NCBI RefSeq assembly: GCF_000766145.1
Contig: NZ_JNFB01000014.1
Coordinates: 1 to 64,000, forward strand
DNA: 64,000 nucleotides
Reading direction: 5' to 3'
DNA from: Paenilisteria newyorkensis
Lineage (GTDB): Bacteria > Bacillota > Bacilli > Lactobacillales > Listeriaceae
The notes beneath the pieces were generated by a model. The model had not been told where the DNA came from. It was given only the letters and a program-made list of their open reading frames with translations, and ran no database searches. Position numbers and translations under genes: made by a program. Numbering within the stretch: the stretch's first letter is position 1; the number at the start of each line of letters is the position of its first letter. Shown in pieces: positions 44,518 through 52,780 of this stretch.

Positions 44518-45564
44518 TCAAGAGAAAAATGGGAGATTCAGGCGTGGCGTCGTTAATTCCAAATCACCAGATACGGTATGTTGACTATAAAGATGAATCC
44601 GGCCCGTTCCGATTGCAACCGATTCCAATGGGCTTGGATCGAGTATGACTGGGAAATCGACTTGATTTGTTAGCCATTCTTTAAAGCTGTTTAGCTGGGA
44701 ACCACCACCAGTTAAAATAATACCTTGATCCATAATATCACCGCTAAGTTCAGCAGGGGATTGCTCTACCATCACGTGAATCATTTTTATAATTTTTGCT
44801 AAAAATTCTGTAATCAGTGGTTGGATGTCAGCAGAGGATATTTTGGTGGTTGCTGGGAGTCCTGTTAGCAAGCTGCGACCGCGGACGTCCATCGCTTTTA
44901 GGACATGAGGACCAGGTGCGTAACCAAGTTTCTTTTTTATTTTTTCGGCGGTTAGGTCACCGATGAGTAGATGGTGTTCTTCACGGAAATATTGGATGAT
45001 TTCGGCATCGAGTGAATTACCGGCAGAGCGGACAGACATATTAGCCAGCACGCCGCGGTAGGAAACAATCGATACTTCTGTTGTGCCAGCGCCAATATTG
45101 ACAATCATATTGGAAACAGGCTCATCGATGGGAAGGCCAGCACCAATCGCTGCGGCAACGGGGGCCTCGACAATGGTGACTACTTTGATTCCAGTCGCGA
45201 GTACAGCGTCACGAATAATATTTCGCTCGACAAGCGTTGCACCAGCTGGGACATTAACACTAGCGGCAGTTTTACGAATTGGGATGTGATGGATGCGAGC
45301 AACACGATCCAGCACGGCTTGCAATAATTTCACTGCATTATCAAAATCAGCAATAACACCGTCTTTTAGTGGTTTAATAGCTGTTAAAGTGGTAGGCGTT
45401 TTTCCGTACATTTGCTTTGCCAAATTCCCGATAGCATAGACTTCTTTTGTCTCGGCATCTAAAACGACGACAGCAGGTTCGCGAAACATAATTCCTCGCA
45501 GTTCATTGTAAACAACAATATTCGCTGTCCCTAAATCGATTCCAATTGAAGAATGACTAAACAT
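44518..45564 (-). CDS. Second, diverged MreB-like protein with altered nucleotide site
   Basis: A 348-residue MreB paralogue in tandem with the previous gene and clearly related to it along its whole length ([42 protein letters not shown]). The phosphate-2 motif reads VNIGAGTTEVSI, with the usual Asp replaced by Asn and a Gly by Ala. The connect motif is [17 protein letters not shown], with the second Glu replaced by Ala. It also has an extra 20-residue C-terminal tail ending in TPRLNLPFFS. It may bind nucleotide without normal hydrolysis and modulate the neighbour's filaments (inferred). ATG 45564 is 9 bases after AAGGTG. Confidence 0.88.
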   Translation of the reverse strand: MFSHSSIGIDLGTANIVVYNELRGIMFREPAVVVLDAETKEVYAIGNLAKQMYGKTPTTLTAIKPLKDGVIADFDNAVKLLQAVLDRVARIHHIPIRKTAASVNVPAGATLVERNIIRDAVLATGIKVVTIVEAPVAAAIGAGLPIDEPVSNMIVNIGAGTTEVSIVSYRGVLANMSVRSAGNSLDAEIIQYFREEHHLLIGDLTAEKIKKKLGYAPGPHVLKAMDVRGRSLLTGLPATTKISSADIQPLITEFLAKIIKMIHVMVEQSPAELSGDIMDQGIILTGGGSQLNSFKEWLTNQVDFPVILDPSPLESVAIGTGRIHLYSQHTVSGDLELTTPRLNLPFFS

Positions 45565-45666
45565 AAGCACACACCTTACTTTCCTTTGAAATTTTTTAAA
45601 ACAGATTGACTTCTTAATGACATAATTGCCTTAAAACGAGGAAGGTAAACCTAAAAGTATAAAAAA

Positions 45667-45705
45667 ATACTAAAAAAGCCATGCGTCTTAAGCATAGCTT
45701 TTCTA
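45667..45705 (-). terminator. Rho-independent terminator of the MFS gene
   Basis: On the minus strand AAGCTATGC and GCATGGCTT pair around a 7-base loop, followed by T residues. Confidence 0.75.
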
Positions 45706-45710
45706 TCTAC

Positions 45711-46970
45711 TTATTTAGCACGATCCTGTTTTTCGTATAGACTATACATATAGAAGTATATAAATCCGCTAATCACGGCGAGCACTGCGATGGTTGCAAA
45801 CGTTGCGAAATAGCCAACGAGTGTAGAAAGGGTAATCGCGAGTGGGGCTATCACTTTTCCGAACGTGTAGCGAAGCCCAGCCGCGGAGAAGTACATCGCC
45901 CGTTTATTATCAGGAGCAATTTTGGCCACGAAATTCTGTTGGATTCCGACCGTCATTAACTCGGCAAAACTGAACAAAATAATCGCTAAAATGGCGCCCC
46001 ATGGACCTGTTGCGATTCCAAAAAGCAGAATGGCAATCCCGTATAAGAAGGAGGAATTCATGAAGACTAGTTTTTCGCGATATCGGCTCATGAGTCGGGT
46101 GAAGAAGACTGTCAGTAAAGCCACGCAGAAGCCGTTGATGGAGACGATGAAACCAAATAATTGTTCTCCGGTAAGCTGTATGGAGAAAATCGATGAATCC
46201 CCAATAACCTCTGTAATATAGAGTGGAAATAGTAAGTCGAGTTGCATAAAGGATTGCGAAATAATGACGCCGGCAATAATGTATAAGAAAAAAACTTTAT
46301 CTTTAAAAATCAGTTTATAGTTGCGCAGTTGTTCCATTAAAACGGTGCCAATCTTTTTCTCACGTTGAGCTTTGCGCAACTCCTTATCCAAAGCCATTGG
46401 CGCTGTTTCATGTCCGAATTTTGTCAGTAGAATCAAGAGGAGTAGATCGGCAAGAACAATGGCCAGCAAGGTTTGTGACGTATAATTATTAAACACGAGC
46501 GCCCCGATAATCGGACCAATCACGACCGCAATATTGATCATCATGTAGAAAATCGAATACACATGACTCCGGTGCTCCGGTTTCACAACATCCGCAATCA
46601 TCGCCTGACTCGCTGGCTGGTAAAATGACATAAAAATACTCGCGACCATGAAGCCAAAAAACGCCACATAAGGCGAATGAAACATTGTTGTCGCTGCAAT
46701 CGCAAAAATAAGGAAACCAGCACCTTCACCGATAACCGAAATACTCATCATTCGCTTACGCCCATAAGTATCCGCAAAATAACCGCCGAGTAGAGCCGTA
46801 ATTACAGATAAAGCCTGCGATAAAATAAGCAACAGACTCGTCGTTTGTCTCCCAATCGAGTCTGAAAAATAAATCGTTAAAAAGGGAAAAACCGCCCAAA
46901 AGGAAATATCGAGCAAAGCCTCCCCGAATAGTCGCACTTTGAGATTAATGTCCCAAGTCTTAAATTTCAT
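45711..46970 (-). CDS. MFS transporter (lmo1712-like)
   Basis: A 419-residue, 12-segment transporter of the major facilitator superfamily. Motif A reads GGYFADTYGRKRMMSI, and MIADVVKPEHRSHVYSIFYM is typical of the YfkF/MDR-like group. ATG 46970 lies 9 bases after AAGGTG; a GTG at 46982 overlaps that site. The substrate is unknown. It lies between the MreB pair and pepS, as in L. monocytogenes. Confidence 0.83.
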   Translation of the reverse strand: MKFKTWDINLKVRLFGEALLDISFWAVFPFLTIYFSDSIGRQTTSLLLILSQALSVITALLGGYFADTYGRKRMMSISVIGEGAGFLIFAIAATTMFHSPYVAFFGFMVASIFMSFYQPASQAMIADVVKPEHRSHVYSIFYMMINIAVVIGPIIGALVFNNYTSQTLLAIVLADLLLLILLTKFGHETAPMALDKELRKAQREKKIGTVLMEQLRNYKLIFKDKVFFLYIIAGVIISQSFMQLDLLFPLYITEVIGDSSIFSIQLTGEQLFGFIVSINGFCVALLTVFFTRLMSRYREKLVFMNSSFLYGIAILLFGIATGPWGAILAIILFSFAELMTVGIQQNFVAKIAPDNKRAMYFSAAGLRYTFGKVIAPLAITLSTLVGYFATFATIAVLAVISGFIYFYMYSLYEKQDRAK

Positions 46971-46993
46971 AGTATAAAACACCTTCTTTGCAA

Positions 46994-47029
46994 AAAAAGC
47001 CCATGAAACAGTTCTTCCATGGGCTTCGT
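46994..47029 (-). terminator. Rho-independent terminator of pepS
   Basis: AAGCCCATGG and CCATGGGCTT-type arms pair on the minus strand, followed by seven T. Confidence 0.8.
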
Positions 47030-47057
47030 TATAAATTAGTAAACAATTATTGTACTA

Positions 47058-48290
47058 TTAAAATGCCCAGTCGCCGTTGCGGAATACAGGGACTTTGTCA
47101 CCGCTCGCCGTAATGCCATCGATGTTCATTTTATCCGAACCAATCATGAAATCGACGTGTGTCATACTTGAGTTAACACCAGCTTTTTCTAGTTCTTCGC
47201 GGCTCATATCTTCGCCACCTTTAATATTAAAAGCATACGCGCTTCCGATAGCTAAGTGATTCGATGCATTTTCGTCAAATAGCGTGTTGTAGAAAAGGAT
47301 TCCTGATTGAGAAATAGGGGAAGGGTCTGGAACCAAGGCTACTTCGCCAAGATAATGTGAACCTTCATCCGTTGCTACTAAATCTTTCAGGATATCTTCG
47401 CCTTGTTCCGCGACAACATCGACGATACGGCCATCTTTGAACGTGATTTTGAACTTATCAATGATATTGCCAGCATAGCTTAGTGGTTTTGTGCTAGATA
47501 CATAGCCGTTCACGCTCGTTTTTTCAGCACATGAGAAAACTTCTTCGGTAGGCATATTCGCCATGAATTCTTTGCCTTGTTTATTGTAGCTTCCAGCGCC
47601 GACCCATACGTGATCTTTAGGAAGACCAATCGTTAAATCAGTTCCTGGTGCCGTATAGTGAAGTGCCGAATATTGTTGTTCATTCAGATAAGCAGCTTTA
47701 TTATTTAGCGTTTCATCATGATTTTTCCATGTTTGAATTGGATCTGCCGTATTCATACGCGTTGTCTCAAAAATAACTTCCCAAAGCGCGGGAACTTGTT
47801 CTGCGTGTGGTAAATCAGGGAATACCTTCGCTGCCCAGCCTTCAGAAGCTGCGCCGACAACCGTCCAGCTTATCGCGTTAGACTGAATCATTTGGCGGAA
47901 TTCTTCCAAAGCTTGGCCCATTGCTTTTTGGTTCGCCGCGATTTTTTTACCATCTACGCCTTTCAATAAATCTGGATTTTCCGAAACAATTGAGATAAAA
48001 ACGGCATTTTCGTGAGCCAATTCAATGCGTTCTGCGGCACGGTGAAGCGCTGCTTTCTCAAAAATCTCAATCGGTGAATTTTGGTAGCGAAGTAACGTGA
48101 TTTCTTCGTCTGCCCAGTTGATAATAACATCGCTAGCTCCAACTTCATAAGCTTTTTTCGTAATTAAACGGCTTAGCGGTGCGCTCTCAACGGAACTATT
48201 AATCACTACTTTTTGATCAGGTTGGACGTTCACTCCGACCTTGACGATTAATTCTGCATACTTTTCTAATTTCTCATTAAATGTTGACAT
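47058..48290 (-). CDS. pepS: M29-family aminopeptidase (PepS/AmpS)
   Basis: A 410-residue metallo-aminopeptidase that trims N-terminal residues from peptides in the cytoplasm. It shows the M29 motifs KAYEVGASDVIINWADEE, VASEGWAAKVFP-like GAASEGWAAKVFPDLPH, HYLGEVALV (Glu ligand), FDENASNHLAIGSAY (His) and THVDFMIGSDKMNIDGI (His, Asp). The start is ATG 48290, preceded by GAGGGGTG; longer upstream frames lack a ribosome site. It corresponds to lmo1711. Confidence 0.92.
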   Translation of the reverse strand: MSTFNEKLEKYAELIVKVGVNVQPDQKVVINSSVESAPLSRLITKKAYEVGASDVIINWADEEITLLRYQNSPIEIFEKAALHRAAERIELAHENAVFISIVSENPDLLKGVDGKKIAANQKAMGQALEEFRQMIQSNAISWTVVGAASEGWAAKVFPDLPHAEQVPALWEVIFETTRMNTADPIQTWKNHDETLNNKAAYLNEQQYSALHYTAPGTDLTIGLPKDHVWVGAGSYNKQGKEFMANMPTEEVFSCAEKTSVNGYVSSTKPLSYAGNIIDKFKITFKDGRIVDVVAEQGEDILKDLVATDEGSHYLGEVALVPDPSPISQSGILFYNTLFDENASNHLAIGSAYAFNIKGGEDMSREELEKAGVNSSMTHVDFMIGSDKMNIDGITASGDKVPVFRNGDWAF

Positions 48291-48364
48291 ATGTAGCACC
48301 CCTCTTCTATTCAATAAAAGCATTGTATCTTAAAAAAACGCGTAAAGCAACTGTTTGCAACGGC

Positions 48365-48499
48365 TTATCCAAACCACTGTTGATGCATATCGTTTAAAAA
48401 TTCCCGACTGAGCGGTAGTATGTCTGATTCAGGCAATACCGAATCAATCATACAATACGGACAAAGCGCAGTATCCTCAGCGTGCCGACAAACACTCAT
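48365..48499 (-). CDS. Possible 44-residue Cys-containing protein or gene remnant
   Basis: The minus-strand frame from ATG 48499 reads MSVCRHAEDTALCPYCMIDS and continues VLPESDILPLSREFLNDMHQ. The CPYC pair could bind zinc. The first eight codons lie inside the dispersed repeat at 48475-48601, so the reading frame may be the tail of a gene whose front was replaced by the repeat. No clear ribosome site precedes the ATG. Confidence 0.3.
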   Translation of the reverse strand: MSVCRHAEDTALCPYCMIDSVLPESDILPLSREFLNDMHQQWFG

Positions 48500-48601
48500 T
48501 TTCGTCGTTAAAAGCTCCGTTCCAGTGCTCACGTACTCTAGTACGCTCCGCGCTGGTACTCCCTTTTGCCTAGAAACTAAGCGTTTGTCGGCACGCTGAG
48601 G
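48475..48601. repeat. Dispersed hairpin repeat, family B copy 2
   Basis: A 127-base element with perfect 19-bp terminal arms (CCTCAGCGTGCCGACAAAC and its complement). It is inverted relative to the copy at 17066-17188 and carries TTTGCCTAGAAACTAAGC and ACTCATTTTCGTCGTTAA. The palindromic core has diverged to CGTACTCTAGTACG but remains self-complementary. Confidence 0.85.
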
Positions 48602-48628
48602 TTTGGAGTCATAGAGGCGGCTTTTAGA

Positions 48629-48940
48629 CTAATCAAATTCAATCTCCGAAAGTGCTTCATCCATCGACTCTAAAATATTGTACTTCACAAAGTAATCCAG
48701 CCAAGCTTGGTGTAAATCAGGGGCATCGCGTTTAATCGACGGCTTGATTTTGTCATACATTGTTTTCATGATATCTTGCCACATCGCATTCACTGCGCGA
48801 TCTAGTTTCGTGTCTTTCCAACGCTTTGCTGGCGGTCGTTTCTTATTTTTCTCATTTTGAAATTCGAGTGCCTTTTGGTAAAAGCTATCTTTGGTTGTCA
48901 AGTTCTCAGACATATATTCAGAAAATTCATTAAAAGTCAT
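48629..48940 (-). CDS. Conserved hypothetical small protein
   Basis: A 103-residue soluble protein with a helical N terminus (TFNEFSEYMSENLTTKDSF), a basic stretch (NEKNKKRPPAKRWKDTKLDR) and a helical, acidic C terminus. There is no membrane segment or motif I recognise. AAGGAGTGT precedes the ATG by 7 bases, so it is a credible gene. It lies between the repeat-containing gap after pepS and the flavodoxin gene. Confidence 0.6.
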   Translation of the reverse strand: MTFNEFSEYMSENLTTKDSFYQKALEFQNEKNKKRPPAKRWKDTKLDRAVNAMWQDIMKTMYDKIKPSIKRDAPDLHQAWLDYFVKYNILESMDEALSEIEFD

Positions 48941-49183
48941 CGTAACACTCCTTAAAATTGTAGGTCAATTAACAGTAACATATCCTCATCAGAGCGTCTA
49001 CTCTACAAAGACAGATAGAAATAGCTTTATGCGACGGGTTACGTCATTTTCAAGGGCAGAAATAGGGCGAGAAACCATTTTTAAATAGAGCGGAAAAAAG
49101 CTTGAAACGACTGGTATAGAGTCGGATACAGTACAAATTAGCTAAACTTAAAAAACGTTTTTAAAATTATTTTAGCTATCAAA

Positions 49184-49222
49184 AAAATGCCTAACTATCA
49201 ACGCGATAGCCAGGCATTTTGG
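49184..49222. terminator. Bidirectional rho-independent terminator
   Basis: AAAATGCCT and AGGCATTTT pair at the base with CTATC/GATAG above. It serves the minus-strand flavodoxin gene. The rest of the gap from 48941 to 49183 shows nothing else I can assign. Confidence 0.75.
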
Positions 49223-49249
49223 GAGATTTCATTTATTCGATGTCGGAAA

Positions 49250-49699
49250 TTATTTCCCAAGTAGGGCATCCGCAAAGGTTTTCGCATAAGCTTCTGCACG
49301 AACCACATCATCTTCATCGGGATCTAAATCCACTTTTAAGCCTTCTACAGGGACTGTTGCGCCTTGCTCTTTCAAGCGTTTCTCAACAAGATCAACCGTT
49401 AAGCAGAACTCGTCGTAGAATGTGTCGCCAGATCCGAAAGAAGCACAGACCTTGCCGGAAAAGTCCACATCAGACATATCTTCGTAGAAATCCACGAATT
49501 CATCTGGAAGTTCACCATCATCGTACGTGTAACCGCCGATGAGCGCGCCATCATATTCTAGTAATTTCTCAGGTTCGACAGAGATGCATTCCTCGATCTC
49601 GACCTCAATATCGTATTTCTCTAGTTCTTCGCCAAGGATATCTGCAATTTCTTCTGTATTACCAGTCATGCTGGCATATACGATCATTACTTTTGCCAT
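49250..49699 (-). CDS. Flavodoxin
   Basis: A 149-residue electron-transfer protein. The FMN phosphate loop is VYASMTGNTEEIADIL, the isoalloxazine-contacting loops are GGYTYDDGELPDEF and FGSGDTFYDEFCLTVDLVE. It is strongly acidic, as usual. It corresponds to lmo1710. It is divergent from map with promoters in the 260-base gap. Confidence 0.94.
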   Translation of the reverse strand: MAKVMIVYASMTGNTEEIADILGEELEKYDIEVEIEECISVEPEKLLEYDGALIGGYTYDDGELPDEFVDFYEDMSDVDFSGKVCASFGSGDTFYDEFCLTVDLVEKRLKEQGATVPVEGLKVDLDPDEDDVVRAEAYAKTFADALLGK

Positions 49700-49869
49700 T
49701 ATTTACATCACCATTTCTTTCTATGAGTTCTAAGTTAATACGCTAAAAAAAGCACACTTGCGAACGCGGAATATGCTTGTTTCATCAATCACTAATACTT
49801 CCATTATAAAGAATTTCAGAAAAACTGCAAGAAATTCCGTTAAATTTAGCAAAAACGTCACATTCATAC

Positions 49870-49898
49870 TTTCAAAATGAGGCGAATAAAGCTATAAT
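49870..49898 (+). promoter_or_regulatory. Putative sigma-A promoter of map
   Basis: TTTCAA and TATAAT are 17 bases apart, 73 bases before the map start. Confidence 0.5.
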
Positions 49899-49970
49899 GG
49901 TAGAAGTGAGAATTTCTGGCTACGGCAAAATCAAAGGAATCGATAGCTGGGAAGAGAAGGGATGGAAAAA

Positions 49971-50729
49971 ATGATTACATTAAAATCAAGACGAGAAATC
50001 GACGAAATGAAACGTGCAGGAGAAATCCTTGTCGCGACACATAAAGAGATCAAGAAACTTATTAAGCCTGGGATTACGAGCTGGGATATCGAAGTATTTA
50101 CAGAAGAATTCCTGCGTAAACAAGGCGCGACACCAGAACAAAAAGGTTTTGAAGGCTATGAGTTTGCGACATGTGCGAGTATCAATGACGAGATTTGTCA
50201 CGGTTTTCCGCGGAAGAAAATGCTGAACGAAGGCGATATTATCACGGTGGATATGGTTGTTAATTTCCACGGTGCGCTTGCCGATTCAGCCTGGACATAT
50301 GGCGTTGGACAAGTTTCACCAGAAGCTGAGCGTTTGATGGAAGTGACACGCAAATCGATGTACCTTGGTATCGAACAAGCACAAGTTGGGAACCGTATTG
50401 GCGATATTGGTCATGCGATTCAAACCTATGTAGAGGCTGAGAAACTGGCGGTTGTCCGCGAATTTATCGGTCACGGCGTAGGTCCGACACTACACGAAAA
50501 ACCAGAAGTGCCACATTTCGGCGCAGCAGGCAAAGGTCCACGCTTGAAAGAGGGCATGGTTATCACGATTGAGCCGATGGTTAACACAGGCGGCTGGAAA
50601 GCGAAAATGGATGACAATGGTTGGACAGCACGCACAGCAGACGGTTCACTTTCCGCACAGTACGAGCACACGATTGCGATTACGGCAGACGGCCCAGAAA
50701 TTTTGACGTATCAAGGTGAAAATGACTAA
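49971..50729 (+). CDS. map: Methionine aminopeptidase, type I
   Basis: A 252-residue enzyme that removes the initiator methionine. Metal ligands are visible: two Asp in DMVVNFHGALADSAW, His in FIGHGVGPTLHEKPEVPHF, Glu in VITIEPMV and Glu in QYEHTIAIT. The start is taken as ATG 49971 (MITLKSRREIDEM), about 9 bases after GAAGGG. ATG 49962 is too close to that site. It corresponds to lmo1709. It is not the map gene of the ribosomal operon, so Listeria probably has a second one. Confidence 0.93.
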   Translation: MITLKSRREIDEMKRAGEILVATHKEIKKLIKPGITSWDIEVFTEEFLRKQGATPEQKGFEGYEFATCASINDEICHGFPRKKMLNEGDIITVDMVVNFHGALADSAWTYGVGQVSPEAERLMEVTRKSMYLGIEQAQVGNRIGDIGHAIQTYVEAEKLAVVREFIGHGVGPTLHEKPEVPHFGAAGKGPRLKEGMVITIEPMVNTGGWKAKMDDNGWTARTADGSLSAQYEHTIAITADGPEILTYQGEND

Positions 50730-50735
50730 ATAAGA

Positions 50736-50778
50736 CGTAGGTGTGTTGCCAAGAACGCGACACACCTAAATTTTTTCG
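50736..50778 (+). terminator. Rho-independent terminator
   Basis: TAGGTGTGT and ACACACCTA form a 9-bp perfect stem, followed by AATTTTTT. Confidence 0.8.
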
Positions 50779-50799
50779 AGAGGTAAAGGGAGAATGGCT

Positions 50800-51597
50800 A
50801 TGGGAGAGAAGAAAGCGATTCGCAAAACGAAGACGCCGCATACGGTGGCATCGATTTGCGAGGAATTACATAATCTTGGTATTGCAAAAGGAGATACAGT
50901 GATTTTGCATGCTGCGCTCGGTCAAGCTGGCTGGGTTTGCGGAGGCGATGTCGCGATTATTAAAGCTTTTCAAAAGGCGATAACCGAATCGGGGAATCTA
51001 GTGATGGCGTCGCAAAGTACGAATGTGTCAGACCCAGCCAAATGGCGAAACCCAGCGGTACCAAAAGAGTGGTGGCCAACGATTTATGAGGAAATGCCTG
51101 CGTATAATCCAGATGAAACGCCGACTTTTTTCATGGGCGTGATTCCAGAAACATTCCGCAAAATGGCGAACGTGAAGCGAAGTTCGCATCCGAAATATTC
51201 TTTTTGCGCCTGGGGAAGCGACTCAGCTTTCATTACGGAAAAGCATGCGCTAAATTTCGGATTCGGCGAGCAATCCCCGCTAGCACGATTATACGAACTG
51301 CACGCAAAAATTGTCCTGTTCGGCGTCGACCACAATAAAAACACATCGCTACACCTTGCCGAGCATCGCGCCAAAGCCTTCCGAATTCAACAAGAAAAGT
51401 CGCCAATTATGGTTGGCGGCGAGAAGGTTTGGCAAAGCTATGATGAAATAACGTCTAATAGCGAGGAATTTATTGGGATTGGGCGCGATTACGAACAAAA
51501 AACAGCGCACCAGCCGACGACGCTTGCTGGTGCACCTACAAAAATATTCGATATGCGCGACTTGGTGGATTACGTGAGCGGTGTTATTTCCGAATAG
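50800..51597 (+). CDS. AAC(3)/YokD-family N-acetyltransferase
   Basis: A 265-residue protein of the aminoglycoside 3-N-acetyltransferase fold. It has HAALGQAGWVCGGDVAIIKAF and SQSTNVSDPAKWRNPAVP, then RSSHPKYSFCAWG and SPLARLYELHAKIVLFGVDH, matching the AAC(3) family. Chromosomal homologues such as YokD often do not confer resistance, so the natural substrate is uncertain. GTAAAGGGA lies 7 bases before ATG 50800; ATG 50794 is too close. It corresponds to lmo1708. It overlaps the convergent DUF1128 gene by 14 bases. Confidence 0.85.
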   Translation: MGEKKAIRKTKTPHTVASICEELHNLGIAKGDTVILHAALGQAGWVCGGDVAIIKAFQKAITESGNLVMASQSTNVSDPAKWRNPAVPKEWWPTIYEEMPAYNPDETPTFFMGVIPETFRKMANVKRSSHPKYSFCAWGSDSAFITEKHALNFGFGEQSPLARLYELHAKIVLFGVDHNKNTSLHLAEHRAKAFRIQQEKSPIMVGGEKVWQSYDEITSNSEEFIGIGRDYEQKTAHQPTTLAGAPTKIFDMRDLVDYVSGVISE

Positions 51598-51805
51598 TGC
51601 TTAACTCTTCTGCAAAAAGTTGCATTTCACGCATACTGATGTTGTTTTTGCGATGAATCAGCGTGTAAATATCCAGCAGAGAATCATAATGGATGGCTTC
51701 CAAGGTCAAGTTTTCGAAGACGGAAGCATTAACCATTTTTAGTTTAGCAGTAATTTCATTTAACATATACGCAACATTTTCTTGCGTTGGATTTTCTAAG
51801 TTCAT
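51584..51805 (-). CDS. DUF1128-family small protein
   Basis: A 73-residue helical protein. The sequence NLENPTQENVAYMLNEITAK, then LKMVNASVFENLTLEAIHYD and the ending LLDIYTLIHRKNNISMREM, is characteristic of DUF1128 (YfkK family), function unknown. AAAGGAG lies 8 bases before ATG 51805. It corresponds to lmo1707. Confidence 0.88.
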   Translation of the reverse strand: MNLENPTQENVAYMLNEITAKLKMVNASVFENLTLEAIHYDSLLDIYTLIHRKNNISMREMQLFAEELSTIRK

Positions 51806-51898
51806 GTGAGACACTCCTTTTCAACTTTCAAAAATTGTAGCACATAGTTTGGAGTGACGCCACAATTAGCGTCTATTTTAAGAAGAAAGGGGATACCG

Positions 51899-52756
51899 AT
51901 GTTAAAAAAAATACAAGATATCCGCCTTGTTCGTTTTGGTATGGCCGTTGGGGCTAGATTTACGAAAAATGATGTATCCGGAAGCGCCTCGCAATTAGCG
52001 TATTATATGCTCTTTTCCATTTTTCCGATTTTACTAATTGTTGCCTCGCTGCTTCCGTATTTCAACATTGATCAAGACCAGTTATTTACAACGATTAAGC
52101 AGTTTGTTCCAGAAGAAATTTATGATTTTATTAATAATAATCTGGATCAACTTCTGAATAGTAATTCGGGTGGAGCGCTTTCTGTCGGGATTATCGGGAC
52201 GTTGTGGTCGGCTTCTAATGGCATGAATGCGACGACGAAAGCATTGAATAAAGCGTATGGCGTGCAGGATCGCCGGAACTATTTTGTCAAACGCCTGTTG
52301 TCGATGGTTTTTACAATGGGTATGCTTGCAGTTGTTGTCGTGACGCTACTTCTCGTCGTTTTCGGACAGCAAATCGGATTGTTTATTTTTAATCATCTGA
52401 ATGTGTCCCAAGATACGCTCGATATTTGGAATAACTTCCGCTGGGTCGTGACGCTAGCCGTTATTTTTATCGTGTTTTCCTTTATTTTTTGGATTGCACC
52501 GAACCGGAGAAGTAGCCTGTTTAGCATTTTGCCAGGTGCGGTTTTTTCCACAGTTGGTTGGGCAGCAGCCTCAATCGGATTCGCCTATTACGTGAACAAC
52601 TTTGCCAATTACTCTGCGACTTATGGCAGTATCGGCGTGATTATTATTTTGATGTTATGGTTTTATTTAACAGGAACGATTTTGATGATTGGTGGCGAAA
52701 TCAATGCCACACTTAGCATAGTGAAGCAGAAAAAGCTGGTCGGGGAGATTAATTAA
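51899..52756 (+). CDS. YihY/BrkB-family inner-membrane protein
   Basis: A 285-residue protein with six membrane segments. NDVSGSASQLAYYMLFSIFP, IIGTLWSASNGMNATTKALN and YATYGSIGVIIILMLWFYLT are the signature regions of YihY/UPF0761, formerly and wrongly called ribonuclease BN. ATG 51899 follows AGAAAGGGGA by 6 bases; upstream in-frame starts lack a ribosome site. Possible roles include lipid flipping or export; not established. Confidence 0.88.
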   Translation: MLKKIQDIRLVRFGMAVGARFTKNDVSGSASQLAYYMLFSIFPILLIVASLLPYFNIDQDQLFTTIKQFVPEEIYDFINNNLDQLLNSNSGGALSVGIIGTLWSASNGMNATTKALNKAYGVQDRRNYFVKRLLSMVFTMGMLAVVVVTLLLVVFGQQIGLFIFNHLNVSQDTLDIWNNFRWVVTLAVIFIVFSFIFWIAPNRRSSLFSILPGAVFSTVGWAAASIGFAYYVNNFANYSATYGSIGVIIILMLWFYLTGTILMIGGEINATLSIVKQKKLVGEIN

Positions 52757-52780
52757 CCGGGCCATAAGGAGAGAATTATT

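Noticed and set aside
50800-51597. AAC(3)-like gene as an acquired aminoglycoside resistance determinant
   Set aside because: It sits in a conserved backbone position with normal composition and matches chromosomal YokD-type proteins that often do not confer resistance.
51899-52756. YihY protein as ribonuclease BN
   Set aside because: The old RNase BN name was a misassignment; the protein is a multi-pass membrane protein without nuclease motifs.
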